From Promethearchaeota archaeon (GTDB taxonomy: Archaea; Asgardarchaeota; Lokiarchaeia; Sigyniarchaeales; SOKP01): DNA of 64,000 nucleotides. Under the pieces are notes generated by a model. It saw only the letters and a list, made by a program, of their open reading frames with translations, had not been told where the DNA came from and made no database searches. The translations under genes and the position numbers were made by a program. Location of the stretch: contig JAEOTZ010000072.1 in NCBI GenBank assembly GCA_016839585.1, positions 87,355-151,354 on the forward strand. Direction: 5' to 3'. Positions 8,782 to 17,724 of this stretch are shown in pieces. Numbering within the stretch: position 1 is the first letter of the stretch; every line of letters starts with the position of its first letter.

Positions 8782-9252
8782 TTGCTTATTAAAAAATTAA
8801 ATAATGCTACTCTATGGAATAAAATCCAGAAATTGAGAGAAATTATTAAGTCAATAGACAATTTCAAACAAAGAAAATGTTGGAATTGTAGCAAGGAGTT
8901 AAATATTTATGATTTTTTAAGTGATAATGTTGATCTTACTTTAGAATATTTAATAAAACTATGGCAAACCGATTTAGTTGAGTTTCATTGTTGTGAATGT
9001 TTTAAAAATCTAAAGATAAAAGAATTAGAAAAATTTAATATGCAAATAGATACAAGAACTTGTTCATTTTGTAAGAAACAATTAAATATATATGAGTATA
9101 GTAAATATTATAATTATTTAAAGATAGGAGAATTAAAATCTATTTGGTTCGACGAAAATCATAAGATTTTTTGCGATAAAATATGCTTAAGAAAATTCTA
9201 TAATATAAAGGGTATTTCTCCAACAAGAATAAAAAAAATAAGTAAAAATTAA
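8782..9252 (+). CDS. Cysteine-rich hypothetical protein with duplicated zinc-binding unit
   Basis: Not recognised. The 156-residue product holds two related units: first CWNCSKELNIYDF followed by HCCECF, then CSFCKKQLNIYEY followed by CDKICLRKFY. Each unit has a CxxC, the sequence LNIY(D/E), about 35 residues, and a second Cys pair, so an internal duplication of a treble-clef-like zinc finger is likely. The C-terminal pair CDKIC with FYN resembles zinc fingers of DUF2116/MYM type, but that is only a resemblance. Start TTG has no clear RBS, so the N-terminus is uncertain. Converges on the acyl-CoA dehydrogenase gene. Confidence 0.6.
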   Translation: MLIKKLNNATLWNKIQKLREIIKSIDNFKQRKCWNCSKELNIYDFLSDNVDLTLEYLIKLWQTDLVEFHCCECFKNLKIKELEKFNMQIDTRTCSFCKKQLNIYEYSKYYNYLKIGELKSIWFDENHKIFCDKICLRKFYNIKGISPTRIKKISKN

Positions 9253-9270
9253 ATGATTTATAGGATAAGT

Positions 9271-10449
9271 TTACCCTCTCTTTTTTCCAAGATAAGGCAT
9301 TGCGTGTTCATATCTTTTCATGACAAATCTAGAGATAACAATCCTCTGTATTTCTGAAGTTCCTTCATAAATTTGGTATAATTTTGCATCTCTAAATAAT
9401 TTCTCAACTGGGTATGTTCTAAGATACCCATATCCACCAAAAATTTGTATAGCTTCAGTAGTTACATTCATAGCAACATCAGAAGCAAAAGCTTTGGCAA
9501 TTGAGGAACTCAAATTATTATCCATTCCTTGATCAGCCTCCCATGCCGCTTTGTAAGTTAATAATCGTGCAGCTTCAATATCTTTATACATATTAGCGAT
9601 CTTTTCTTGAATTACTTGATAATTTCCAATTGGACGACCGAAAGCTTCCCTCTTTTGAGCATAATCGATAGAATATTCCATTGCTGAACGAGCACATCCA
9701 ACTGCAAATGCACCTATTGCTGGACGAGTATGAGCGAAGGTTTGCATAGCTAAAACAAAACCTCTTCCCGGTTTAGCAAGGATATTTTCTTTTGGAATTC
9801 TAACATCTTTTAAACCCACTGAGACTGTATTTGATGATCTTTGACCAAGTTTAGGTATGTGTTTCCCTAATCTTACACCTTCACTTTTTGTATCTACAAT
9901 AAAGGCAGCAATCCCCTTATGTTTTTTCTCCGGATCAATGGTTGCAAATACAGTAATATAATCAGCGTATCCCCCATTAGTTATCCAAAATTTATTTCCA
10001 TTTAAAATATATTCATCTCCATCTTTTTCGGCATGACATTTCATACTAGCAACATCAGAACCCATTGCTGGTTCAGAAGTGGCAAAAGCTATTAATTTAA
10101 ATTTTTTTACTAACTCAGTTAAAATCCTTTGCTTTTGTTCTTCATTTCCTCCAATAACAATTGGCTCTGCTCCTAGATTATTATCAAAAACAGAAGTTGC
10201 AATACCAGGGCAAGCAGAAGATATTTCTTCTACAACAATACAAGCATCTAATAAACTATAACCCGGTCCACCATACTCTTTAGGGATCCCTAAATTTAAT
10301 AAATTCTCCTCCCACGCCTTTTTGATGACATCTAATGGAAATTCTTCTGACTCATCATATTTTTGCGCCACTGGTAATACCTCTCTTATAGCGAATTCTC
10401 TTGCTTTTTTCTGTAAAGCTTTTTGTTGTTCAGTTAAAATAAAATCCAA
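9271..10449 (-). CDS. Acyl-CoA dehydrogenase
   Basis: FAD enzyme that oxidises acyl-CoA to enoyl-CoA, about 392 residues with the usual three domains. Seen are the FAD and substrate segments FATSEPAMGSDVASM and WITNGGYADY, the ribityl/adenine segment REAFGRPIGNYQ, and the C-terminal YEGTSEIQR with the catalytic Glu. I chose TTG at 10449 because AGAGGT sits 8 bases before it; an upstream TTG at 10482 would overlap the flavodiiron gene by 17 bases. It directly follows that gene on the same strand. No electron-transfer flavoprotein genes are in the window, so the electron acceptor is unknown. Confidence 0.9.
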   Translation of the reverse strand: MDFILTEQQKALQKKAREFAIREVLPVAQKYDESEEFPLDVIKKAWEENLLNLGIPKEYGGPGYSLLDACIVVEEISSACPGIATSVFDNNLGAEPIVIGGNEEQKQRILTELVKKFKLIAFATSEPAMGSDVASMKCHAEKDGDEYILNGNKFWITNGGYADYITVFATIDPEKKHKGIAAFIVDTKSEGVRLGKHIPKLGQRSSNTVSVGLKDVRIPKENILAKPGRGFVLAMQTFAHTRPAIGAFAVGCARSAMEYSIDYAQKREAFGRPIGNYQVIQEKIANMYKDIEAARLLTYKAAWEADQGMDNNLSSSIAKAFASDVAMNVTTEAIQIFGGYGYLRTYPVEKLFRDAKLYQIYEGTSEIQRIVISRFVMKRYEHAMPYLGKKRG

Positions 10450-10465
10450 ATTTTTTAACCTCTTA

Positions 10466-11671
10466 TTAACCCATCTTTTCAATTAATTTATCTATAATTT
10501 CTTTGAAATCCAAATCCTCTGGTTTTGGAACAAATTTGATTTCAATTGTCTCATCCAGAACGTCTATTTTAGTGGCTTTCATAATTTCAGCAATTTCTTT
10601 CACAGCACCTCCACCCCAACCATAGGAACCGAAAGCTAAGCCAATCTTATTCATTGGCTTTAAACCTTTTTGATAAGAGAGATATTCTGCAACTGTAGGA
10701 TACAATCCATTATTTAATGTCGGACTTCCTACTAAAATTGCCCTAGCCTTCATAGCTTCTGTTATTACATCAGAGTAATCTGCATTAGTTAGTCTATATC
10801 TTTTTACCGGAATGCTTCTATGACTAATCTCTTTAAATAATGCTTTGGCAATTTTACTTGTGCTTTCCCACATTGTATCATAAACAATTAAAACACTGTT
10901 TTTATCGATCTCACCCGCAGACCATTTCTTATAAGCGTCAATGATCTTGCCAATGTTACTCCTCCAGCAGACTCCATGGGAAGGACATATTATATCAATA
11001 GGCAAAGCACCCACTTTTGGTAATGCTTTTGCTATTAATCCAGATAAATGGAGTAAAATATTCGCATAATATTTTTCTGCTTCTTCCATAACCTCACATA
11101 AGTCATTTTCATCATCCCAACGTTTGGATGTAGCATAATGTTGGCCAAAAGCGTCATTGCAAAAGAGTACATTTTTACCGTTCTCGTCAGACATAAAAGA
11201 AACCATTGAATCAGGCCAATGTATCATTGGAATTGGTACGAAGGTAAACTTTTTACCGTTCCCTATATCTAAAGTATCACCTTCCTTGACAGCTCTTATT
11301 TTGTTAAACAGATCTTCTTCAACCTCTTCATGAAAATGTGCCTTTAATGCATCGACTCCTCTTTGAGATGCGATCAATTCAGCATTTGGTAAATGCTTAA
11401 TTATAAGTGGAAATGATCCAGAATGATCCATTTCAACATGGTTTGTTATATAATAATCAATTTCTGCTGGATCACATACAGCTTTTATACTTTTTAAGAA
11501 AGATTCAAAATATGGGCGTTTTACCGCATCAATTAATACAGTTTTTTCGCCTTTAACAATATAGGCGTTATAAGAACTCCCCCGATGAGTTGAATATCCA
11601 TGAAAGTTCCTTACTTCCCAATCTATATATCCAACATAATAGATATCTTTCATTAATTCTAAATGTGTCAT
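10466..11671 (-). CDS. fprA: Flavodiiron protein (FprA-type A flavoprotein)
   Basis: Reduces oxygen to water or nitric oxide to N2O with electrons from rubredoxin or F420H2. Residues 1-250 are a metallo-beta-lactamase-like domain with the diiron motif HVEMDHSG (His78, Glu80, Asp82, His83) and later ligands in FCNDAFGQHYATS and CPSHGVCW. Residues about 255-400 are a flavodoxin domain (VLIVYDTMWESTSKIAKAL, VGSPTLNNGLYPTV, FGSYGWGGGAVKEI). It lies in a minus-strand group with two rubredoxin-type proteins and the rubredoxin reductase, which suggests an NAD(P)H-rubredoxin-FDP chain. F420H2 is a further possible donor, since cofG and cofH are in the window. Confidence 0.95.
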   Translation of the reverse strand: MTHLELMKDIYYVGYIDWEVRNFHGYSTHRGSSYNAYIVKGEKTVLIDAVKRPYFESFLKSIKAVCDPAEIDYYITNHVEMDHSGSFPLIIKHLPNAELIASQRGVDALKAHFHEEVEEDLFNKIRAVKEGDTLDIGNGKKFTFVPIPMIHWPDSMVSFMSDENGKNVLFCNDAFGQHYATSKRWDDENDLCEVMEEAEKYYANILLHLSGLIAKALPKVGALPIDIICPSHGVCWRSNIGKIIDAYKKWSAGEIDKNSVLIVYDTMWESTSKIAKALFKEISHRSIPVKRYRLTNADYSDVITEAMKARAILVGSPTLNNGLYPTVAEYLSYQKGLKPMNKIGLAFGSYGWGGGAVKEIAEIMKATKIDVLDETIEIKFVPKPEDLDFKEIIDKLIEKMG

Positions 11672-11814
11672 TTTTCTTTCACTTTTATTATTTTAGGATT
11701 TAGTTGATATTTATTATATTTTAAATCAAGTTAAAAAGTTACTTTCTATCAATTATAAAATTTTATAGAAACCAAGTAATTAAAAAAAAATTATTATTTA
11801 AGAAATGTTAAAAA

Positions 11815-11952
11815 TTAGTCAATTTTTTCAAACATATCTTTTCCAACACCACATACTGGACATGTCCAATCATCTGGTAAATCTTCAAATTTGGTACCTT
11901 CAGCCTCTTCATCATATACGTATCCACAGGCTTGACATTCCCATTTTCCCAT
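11815..11952 (-). CDS. rub: Rubredoxin
   Basis: A 45-residue rubredoxin beginning [19 protein letters not shown]. It has both CxxCG knuckles (CQAC and CPVC) and the typical [12 protein letters not shown] segment. RBS AAGGAGA lies just upstream of the ATG. It would carry single electrons from the rubredoxin reductase (12378-13724) to the flavodiiron protein (10466-11671), rubrerythrin or superoxide reductase. All family hallmarks are present and the length is slightly below the usual 52-54 residues. Confidence 0.93.
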   Translation of the reverse strand: MGKWECQACGYVYDEEAEGTKFEDLPDDWTCPVCGVGKDMFEKID

Positions 11953-12045
11953 TAGAATCTCCTTAATTATTTTAATTTTAAAAATTTTTATGGATTTAAA
12001 TTTGAGTATTGTTAAAAATATTAAGCTAATATTTTATAAAAATGT

Positions 12046-12198
12046 TTAAGAAATTGATACTTTTTCAAACATTCTTTTAGAGCTTCGGCATTTTGGACAT
12101 TTAAACTTAGCATCATCTTGTTCTTCCAATGATTTCTCTTGTTGCTCATCGATATATAGGAATTTACACTTTTTACATCTATATGTCGCCAAGTACAT
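12046..12198 (-). CDS. Small rubredoxin-like zinc or iron ribbon protein
   Basis: A 50-residue protein starting MYLATYRCKKCKFLYID, with two CxxC pairs (CKKC and CPKC) about 26 residues apart and a charged middle rich in Glu and Gln. Spacing and order resemble a rubredoxin, but the glycine and proline of the CxxCG knuckles are missing, so it may bind zinc rather than iron. GGTG precedes the ATG. It lies between rubredoxin and rubredoxin reductase on the same strand, which hints at the same redox group. Confidence 0.7.
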   Translation of the reverse strand: MYLATYRCKKCKFLYIDEQQEKSLEEQDDAKFKCPKCRSSKRMFEKVSIS

Positions 12199-12377
12199 TC
12201 ACCATCATATTTTTATTTCTTAAACTTATTTTTTTATTTTTTATATTTAAGATATTTCAAATATCTAGCCAATTTTTAGAATGTAGTTATATCTTTAATG
12301 TTAACTATTTTTAATCGTTGAATTTAAAAAATTATTTTATAAAGAAGATAAATAAAAATAAATTAAGATTCAAAACG

Positions 12378-13724
12378 TTAATCTTTTATTTTAAATTCAT
12401 CTTTTGGGGCTCCACATTCAGGACATTTGAAATTTTGAAGTAAATCTTTGAAAAGAACATCCATTTTAGCCTCATCATACTCCATACCACAGTTCGAACA
12501 GATATAAGTGTATAATTCTAATAATTTTTTCAACTCATCTCTGTTAACATCTTCTTCCATCTTATTATACACGAAAGGCATAGCTTTATTTTCACCAAAT
12601 AGAATTGCTCCTTTAAGTTTATTATCTTTTAAGACTAATTTTTGATAGCAGCAATCTTTTTTATCAGCTTTTTTAAGAATCTCCCAGCTCCCCCCTTCTT
12701 CCTTAGTAGGATCTATCGTTCCTATTGAAGTTAATTCTAATCCAACAATTTTGAGCGTATTTTTGGGAGTAGTTCCCTTATAATCTGTTTTTTTAAGTCC
12801 TAGCACAGATGAAGCTGCTATTTTTGATTGTTCCATACAGGCAGGAATAATGCCCCAAATTTGATTTTTATATTCTATACAATCCCCAACAGCATAAATA
12901 TCTTTTTCACTAGTTTCTAAAAATTCATTTACAATAATGCCTTTATTTGTATGAATATTTACTTCTTTAGCTAAATCTATTGTAGGTCTTATACCTGCTT
13001 GTATTAAAACAATATCAGCATCTAATGTTTGTCCATCTTTTAATTTAATCCCAGTGACTCTACCATTTCCTAAAATTTCTTGAGTAGCAGCATCTAAGAC
13101 TACTTTTATTCCGCGGCTTTCAACCTCTTCTTTTAACATAGTACCACATTCTTCATCTAGTTGTCTTGGTAATAATCGAGGGAAGAATTCTACAACTGTG
13201 GTTTCTAAATTGTAATCTTTTATTTGATTAGCCAGTTCTAGACCAAGTAAACCCCCACCAATAACAATTGCTTTCTCGACTGCAAATTTCTTTATGTAAT
13301 CTCGAATTTCTAAAGCATCATTTATGCTCCGCAATGTGAATACTCCTTTTTTTTCTGTTTTCATTTCTGAAGCATTTTTTATTGGTGGAATGTTAGGAAC
13401 ACTCCCCAATGCCAGAATGAGTTTATCATATGAAAAAGGGGTTTTCTCTCCCTCAATATAAATAATTTTATTGTTTGGATCAATTTTATTTACCTTTTTA
13501 TTCAGACTTAATTTCAAATTTTTATTCTTGTACCACTCATCCTTAAAAACAATTAAATCGTCAATTCTAACTTTTTTAGAAATTAATTCCGGTAATTTAA
13601 CTCTTGTATAGTAAGGATAATTTTCTTGGGTGAATATCTCAATCTCTATTTCATTATTAAGATATCTAATATTCTGTGCTGTAAATGTCCCGGCAACATT
13701 GTTCCCTATAATTACAACTTTCAT
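12378..13724 (-). CDS. NAD(P)H:rubredoxin oxidoreductase fused to rubredoxin
   Basis: FAD-dependent reductase of 448 residues. Residues 1-390 form the FAD/NAD(P)H two-domain fold (VVIIGNNVAGTFTA, KAIVIGGGLLGLELA, and the FAD motif DIYAVGDCIEY), as in rubredoxin reductases and nitrite reductase NirB. The last 45 residues are a rubredoxin domain with CSNCG and CPECGAP. The fusion suggests that electrons pass straight to the attached iron center and then to the free rubredoxin, flavodiiron protein or rubrerythrin. It is divergent from the Fe-S protein gene at 13799, with 74 bases between the starts. Confidence 0.9.
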   Translation of the reverse strand: MKVVIIGNNVAGTFTAQNIRYLNNEIEIEIFTQENYPYYTRVKLPELISKKVRIDDLIVFKDEWYKNKNLKLSLNKKVNKIDPNNKIIYIEGEKTPFSYDKLILALGSVPNIPPIKNASEMKTEKKGVFTLRSINDALEIRDYIKKFAVEKAIVIGGGLLGLELANQIKDYNLETTVVEFFPRLLPRQLDEECGTMLKEEVESRGIKVVLDAATQEILGNGRVTGIKLKDGQTLDADIVLIQAGIRPTIDLAKEVNIHTNKGIIVNEFLETSEKDIYAVGDCIEYKNQIWGIIPACMEQSKIAASSVLGLKKTDYKGTTPKNTLKIVGLELTSIGTIDPTKEEGGSWEILKKADKKDCCYQKLVLKDNKLKGAILFGENKAMPFVYNKMEEDVNRDELKKLLELYTYICSNCGMEYDEAKMDVLFKDLLQNFKCPECGAPKDEFKIKD

Positions 13725-13798
13725 AAATGTTACAGTCTTACCATTTTATATTAAAGTTTTTGTTATAAAATGTTAATCTTAGTGTAATTAGAGCTTGA

Positions 13799-14632
13799 AT
13801 GAACATGTTCGAAATTAAAAATATATTCAAATCTCCATACAAAATAACTATGATAGAAACAAAACAAAAAATACTCAATAGAAAAATAATAAAAATTGAC
13901 GAGGATCTTTGTACGGGTTGTGGAAACTGTGTTATTACCTGTGCTGAAGGAGCTTTGGAAGTTATAGATGGAAAAGCTAGAGTAGTAAACGAAATTTTCT
14001 GCGATGGATTAGGAGCATGTATAGGAGAATGTCCTGAAGGAGCTCTTGATATTATTGAAAGAGAAGCGTTAGAATTTGATGAGGAAGCTGTTGAAAAACA
14101 TTTAGAATCATTGAAGCATATGGAAAAAGAGATGAATGCGATTGGAGAAAGTACTACAAATGAAGCGCCACTTCCTTGTGGTTGTCCCTCTTCAAAAACA
14201 ATAGTATTTAGTGATATAAAGGAAGAAACAGAGGTTGCTGGAAAAATTACTTCAACATTACGACAATGGCCTGTTCAAATGCATTTAATCTCTCCTATAG
14301 CGCCATATTACCATGGGGCAGATGTTGTCCTTTCAGCAGATTGTGTTGCATACTCGTATGGTGATTTTCATAGGGACTTTCTAAAGAATAAATCTATTGC
14401 TATTGCCTGTCCTAAACTGGATCAAGGTCGAGATATTTATATCGAAAAAATTAAAGCCTTGATAGATGACGCTAAAATTAACACTCTAACTGTTGCGATG
14501 ATGGAAGTTCCTTGTTGTTCGGGATTATTAGCGTTAGCCCAAGAAGCAGTTAAGAGAGCAAATCGAAAAGTTCCAATAAAATTTATTATTATTGGCATAA
14601 AAGGAGATATTTTAAAAGAAGAATGGATCTAA
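13799..14632 (+). CDS. Two-[4Fe-4S] ferredoxin-domain protein with Cys-rich C-terminal domain
   Basis: A 277-residue electron-transfer protein. Residues about 35-90 hold two ferredoxin motifs, CTGCGNCVITC and CDGLGACIGEC (each followed by a distant CxEGAL). A linker contains CGCPSS, and the C-terminal half has further conserved-looking cysteines (SADCVAYSYG, IACPKLDQGRD, VPCCSG). Similar ferredoxin-like proteins occur in clostridia and archaea, with no known reaction. Domain order suggests that the C-terminal part binds another metal center. Gene is divergent to rubredoxin reductase and convergent with the regulator at 14648. The N-terminus is uncertain; an in-frame ATG at codon 18 is an alternative. 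Confidence 0.75.
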   Translation: MNMFEIKNIFKSPYKITMIETKQKILNRKIIKIDEDLCTGCGNCVITCAEGALEVIDGKARVVNEIFCDGLGACIGECPEGALDIIEREALEFDEEAVEKHLESLKHMEKEMNAIGESTTNEAPLPCGCPSSKTIVFSDIKEETEVAGKITSTLRQWPVQMHLISPIAPYYHGADVVLSADCVAYSYGDFHRDFLKNKSIAIACPKLDQGRDIYIEKIKALIDDAKINTLTVAMMEVPCCSGLLALAQEAVKRANRKVPIKFIIIGIKGDILKEEWI

Positions 14633-14649
14633 TTTTTTTTATTTTTTTT
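14633..14649. terminator. T-rich terminator between convergent genes
   Basis: A run of T with one A follows the plus-strand Fe-S protein stop and reaches the end of the convergent regulator gene. Likely archaeal oligo-T termination for the plus-strand transcript. Confidence 0.45.
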
Positions 14650-15301
14650 AGAGTTCAAACATAACCTTTTTCTTAATTATCTTCCTCAGCATAACTGATA
14701 AGGCAGATTTTGATTTCCCTAGTTTATTAGCTAATTCTTCTAAGGATATGTTTCTAGGAATCTCAAAAAATCCTAAAGAAATTGCCTTATCTAGAACATT
14801 AGATTGATCATAAGTTAATTTGTGTTTGTCATCCTCTAGGATATAAGGCGATTTTCCAATCCTTAAAAGTTCAAAATCAATATTTCTTTGCTCGAAAAGC
14901 GTCAATAATCGATCAATACTTTTTCTACTAGATATTAGACGCCAATAGGCATAACCATCTTTAACTCTTACTGGAAAATTTATTAGAACTCCACATTTAA
15001 TTACGGCATACAATAGATATGGGTCCTTGGTTTTTACGTTAAACTTAACTTTTCTAACTTCTTGCTCTAAAATACTAAATTCAAATACAGATGGATGATT
15101 TTTGATTTCTTGAATGATCGAATCTATGTTATAATGCATTATCTCAATTATTGAGTTTCCTATTGATTTTTCCAGATCATAAGGAAGAAAATATGAAATC
15201 TCCATTTTCAGATCAGGAAAATTTTCAAAGAGTTCTGAAATCCATAACCCATCTGGAAATTTTATCTTGATTCTAGCTAAGCTCGATTTACTTGAATCCA
15301 T
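14648..15301 (-). CDS. Bacterio-opsin-activator-type HTH regulator
   Basis: Transcription regulator of 217 residues. The last 55 residues match the HTH_10 domain of archaeal Bat-type regulators (LTYDQSNVLDKAISLGFFEIP, then SLEELANKLGKSKSALSVMLRK). Residues 1-150 form a likely sensor region that resembles the N-terminal part of other archaeal HTH_10 proteins, with one Cys (AVIKCGVL). It is divergent from the iron-sulfur flavoprotein gene, with 85 bases between the starts, so it may control that gene. The signal sensed is unknown. Confidence 0.85.
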   Translation of the reverse strand: MDSSKSSLARIKIKFPDGLWISELFENFPDLKMEISYFLPYDLEKSIGNSIIEIMHYNIDSIIQEIKNHPSVFEFSILEQEVRKVKFNVKTKDPYLLYAVIKCGVLINFPVRVKDGYAYWRLISSRKSIDRLLTLFEQRNIDFELLRIGKSPYILEDDKHKLTYDQSNVLDKAISLGFFEIPRNISLEELANKLGKSKSALSVMLRKIIKKKVMFEL

Positions 15302-15386
15302 CCTTAATTATTAGTGTTTAAGAATTTAAAACTTTTTTTTAGATATTAACAATATATAATTATATTATTAGCTAAATTGTATTATA

Positions 15387-15983
15387 ATGGTTGAAAATCA
15401 GAATTTATTGTTAGGGATATGCGGAAGCCCGAGAAAACAAGGAACTGAGTATGCAGTCCAGTATGCTTTAAATTATGCTAATGAAAAGTTTGGATTTGAA
15501 ACAGAATACTGGACTATAAGAAGTAAAGATATTAACTTTTGTATTCATTGTGATTATTGTATTAGAGAGAAAAAAGGTTGTGTTCATGAAGATGATCTGC
15601 AAGAACTTTATCCAAAAATTGAAACTGCAAAATTTTTACTCTTTGGAACACCAGTATTCCAAGGAAACTTATCTGGGCAACTAAAAACGGTAATGGATCG
15701 ATGCCGTGCTTTAGTAGCAAAAAGTCCAAATGTATTAAAAGGTAAAGTTGGAGTGGCTCTAGCAGTTGGTGGAGATCGAAGTGGAGGGCAAGAAATTGCT
15801 ATTAGAAGTATATTAGATTTTTATCAGCAAAACCATATTCATTCAGTCTCAGGTGGAGCTTTTGGAGCTAATTTGGGCGCAAGTCTATGGAGTAGGGATA
15901 TGGGTAAACAAGGTATCGAACTAGATGAAGAAGGACTGAGAACATTACGAAAAGTAATAAAAAGATTAGCAGAATTTAAATAA
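15387..15983 (+). CDS. Iron-sulfur flavoprotein (Isf-like, NADPH-dependent FMN reductase family)
   Basis: Flavodoxin-like FMN protein of 198 residues. The phosphate-binding loop is GICGSPRKQGTE. The compact cysteine motif CIHCDYCIREKKGC (C-x2-C-x2-C-x6-C, residues about 49-62) is the [4Fe-4S] signature of archaeal Isf proteins, which reduce O2 or H2O2 with ferredoxin electrons. A second flavin segment is LFGTPVFQGNLSGQLK. It sits next to the divergent HTH_10 regulator and near other oxygen-defence genes, consistent with such a role. Confidence 0.88.
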   Translation: MVENQNLLLGICGSPRKQGTEYAVQYALNYANEKFGFETEYWTIRSKDINFCIHCDYCIREKKGCVHEDDLQELYPKIETAKFLLFGTPVFQGNLSGQLKTVMDRCRALVAKSPNVLKGKVGVALAVGGDRSGGQEIAIRSILDFYQQNHIHSVSGGAFGANLGASLWSRDMGKQGIELDEEGLRTLRKVIKRLAEFK

Positions 15984-16131
15984 TGAAATAAATTTAAGAA
16001 AATTGGACTCCTTATTCTTTTTAACTCTGCAAAAACACTTTTTAATTAAATAAAATAAGCAAAATTTTTATTTATTCAAGTGCCCTATTCAATGGGTTTT
16101 AGCTTTAAGTAACCAAATTGAGGTGGAACTT

Positions 16132-16617
16132 ATGGATTATATGACGTCATGTATCATTCTTAGTAATCTTGTTTGTATTCCTGCTATGGGTTTGCTATTA
16201 TGGCAAATGGGTTGGAAAAACTGGTCAAAGTGGTTATTAATAATACCATCAATCGCTTTAATGGATTTAGATCATTTTTTATTAACGAATGTACCTGGTT
16301 TTGGAGCTGAACCAGCATCTGGTCAGAAAATACTGCATGTTGCTCATACTTTTGAATTTCTTGCTCTAGAGATAGTTCTAATCTTAATATATTTCCTATG
16401 GGTGGATCCTCGACAAGACCGTAATATAAAAACTTGGTTTTTTCCCTTATCCCCAGATTACTCTAAGCAATGGAAATATTACCTCGCATGGACAGTACGT
16501 ATCCTTATTTTCGGTTTAATAATTCACTGGCTTCTGGATTTGGTCATTTATACAGTTCATCATAAATGGGACTATCTATATGTTTCACTTGTAGAATACT
16601 TTTTACATCCAACTTAA
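16132..16617 (+). CDS. Membrane protein, possible metal-dependent hydrolase-like
   Basis: Integral membrane protein of 161 residues with four hydrophobic segments. Polar residues in or near the membrane form a pattern seen in YdjM/DUF457-type membrane-bound hydrolases: DLDHF, HVAHTFEF, and HWLLDLV. That similarity is weak and I cannot confirm it. I chose ATG 16132 because GAGGTG (about 16120-16125) is spaced 6 bases from it; a GTG at 16123 lies inside this RBS. It stands alone between the flavoprotein and a convergent glutaredoxin-like gene. Confidence 0.7.
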   Translation: MDYMTSCIILSNLVCIPAMGLLLWQMGWKNWSKWLLIIPSIALMDLDHFLLTNVPGFGAEPASGQKILHVAHTFEFLALEIVLILIYFLWVDPRQDRNIKTWFFPLSPDYSKQWKYYLAWTVRILIFGLIIHWLLDLVIYTVHHKWDYLYVSLVEYFLHPT

Positions 16618-16675
16618 TGAGAAATAAAATAAGGTTATCAGAATTTAAAAAATAAACAAAAAAATTTAAAAAAAA

Positions 16676-16969
16676 TTATTTTACTCCAAATAATTTCTTA
16701 GCCTCTTTTTCTCTGAGGCCAGAAATACCCCAAAGCTCCTTAAACCAGTATTTTCCTTTATGTATTACTACAGGGGTATTCACAATACATCCATCAGCAT
16801 CACAAAACGTTGTTAGAAAATTATCATCGTGTAATAAGTTATGTACAAACTCTTCGTCATTAATATCTCGTTCAACGTATTTAACATCACGTTCATCCAA
16901 CCACTCTTTTAATTCATGACATCTCGAACAATCAGTTTTTGTAATTAATAAAGGTGTTTTTGCTTCCAT
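16676..16969 (-). CDS. Glutaredoxin-like protein with CSRC motif
   Basis: Small thioredoxin-fold protein of 97 residues. The redox pair is Cys14 and Cys17 in TDCSRCHELKEWLDER, followed by the glutaredoxin pattern VKYVERDIND and the cis-Pro segment NTPVVIHKG. Between them is an insertion with two more cysteines (FCDADGC), not usual for glutaredoxins. A second glutaredoxin-like gene (17725) and a ferredoxin-thioredoxin reductase subunit lie just beyond on the plus strand, so it may be one of the substrates of that reductase. Confidence 0.82.
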   Translation of the reverse strand: MEAKTPLLITKTDCSRCHELKEWLDERDVKYVERDINDEEFVHNLLHDDNFLTTFCDADGCIVNTPVVIHKGKYWFKELWGISGLREKEAKKLFGVK

Positions 16970-17218
16970 ATTTATAAAATAAGCATATATAGTAAAAAAT
17001 CTTTATCTTCTAAATTATAAATTTAGCAAATGTGAAAACAATTTTCAATGGATTTAGAGAAGAAAATCTTATAAATCATATAAAAATGTCAAAATTTAAT
17101 ATTTTAAAAAATAAAAGGATAAAATCAATTTCTCTTAACATTCTTTTTCATTTTCAGAATTTTTTAATAATTTATTATGATCAGATTCTTATTTTTCAAG
17201 TTGCTTTTCTTGATTAAG

Positions 17219-17668
17219 ATGGATCAAAAAACTCAAAATGAAGCTTTTAATAAATACATAAAACAGTTATTTGAGGGTTCCAGTTGGAAAGAACGGGCAA
17301 TAGCCGCTCAAAATATTGGTAATTTAAGAGAAGGTAGAGCAACAAATTTGCTTGCGAGAGCTTTGCAATCTGAAAATGATCCTGTTGTTATCAACCGAAT
17401 TATTGAAGCAATGGGAGAGATTAGGGACGCGAAAGCAACTATACTAATTATTAATTTCTTAAAGAAAGAATTAGAAAAACCTGAAGAAAGTCAAGATAAA
17501 ACTAGATTATTTATAATTATTGAAAGTTTAATGAAAATTGGAGATAAAAGAGCACTTGAGCATTTAGGTATTTTATTAGAATCTTGCCACAGTGATATTA
17601 AACAATTGACAGAGGAAGCATTTGAGTGTATTGATCCAAATTGGAGAGAAAATATTGAAAAGAATTAG
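17219..17668 (+). CDS. HEAT-repeat protein (PBS-lyase-like)
   Basis: A 149-residue helical repeat protein. Recognisable PBS-lyase/HEAT units include WKERAIAAQNIGNLREGRAT, then VINRIIEAMGEIRDAKAT and IIESLMKIGDKRALEHLG. Such repeats bind other proteins; the partner is unknown. I prefer ATG 17219 over ATG 17177, which would add a short hydrophobic leader (MIRFLFFKLLFLIK) unlike the family. It lies 56 bases before the glutaredoxin gene on the same strand. Confidence 0.8.
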   Translation: MDQKTQNEAFNKYIKQLFEGSSWKERAIAAQNIGNLREGRATNLLARALQSENDPVVINRIIEAMGEIRDAKATILIINFLKKELEKPEESQDKTRLFIIIESLMKIGDKRALEHLGILLESCHSDIKQLTEEAFECIDPNWRENIEKN

Positions 17669-17724
17669 CTTTTAAAAAGAAACTAAATCTAAAAATTTTT
17701 TAAAAAATATGGGGTAATAATATT

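Noticed and set aside
13799..14632. Possible bacterial-type NADH-dependent ferredoxin reductase subunit
   Set aside because: The two ferredoxin motifs are clear, but no flavin or NAD motif is present in the C-terminal domain, so only an Fe-S electron-transfer role can be stated.
17032..17217. Plus-strand reading frame of 61 codons starting with GTG before the HEAT-repeat gene
   Set aside because: It is low-complexity, rich in Ile, Asn, Lys and Phe as expected of random AT-rich DNA, has no clear RBS and runs to the HEAT gene's preferred start. I see no support.
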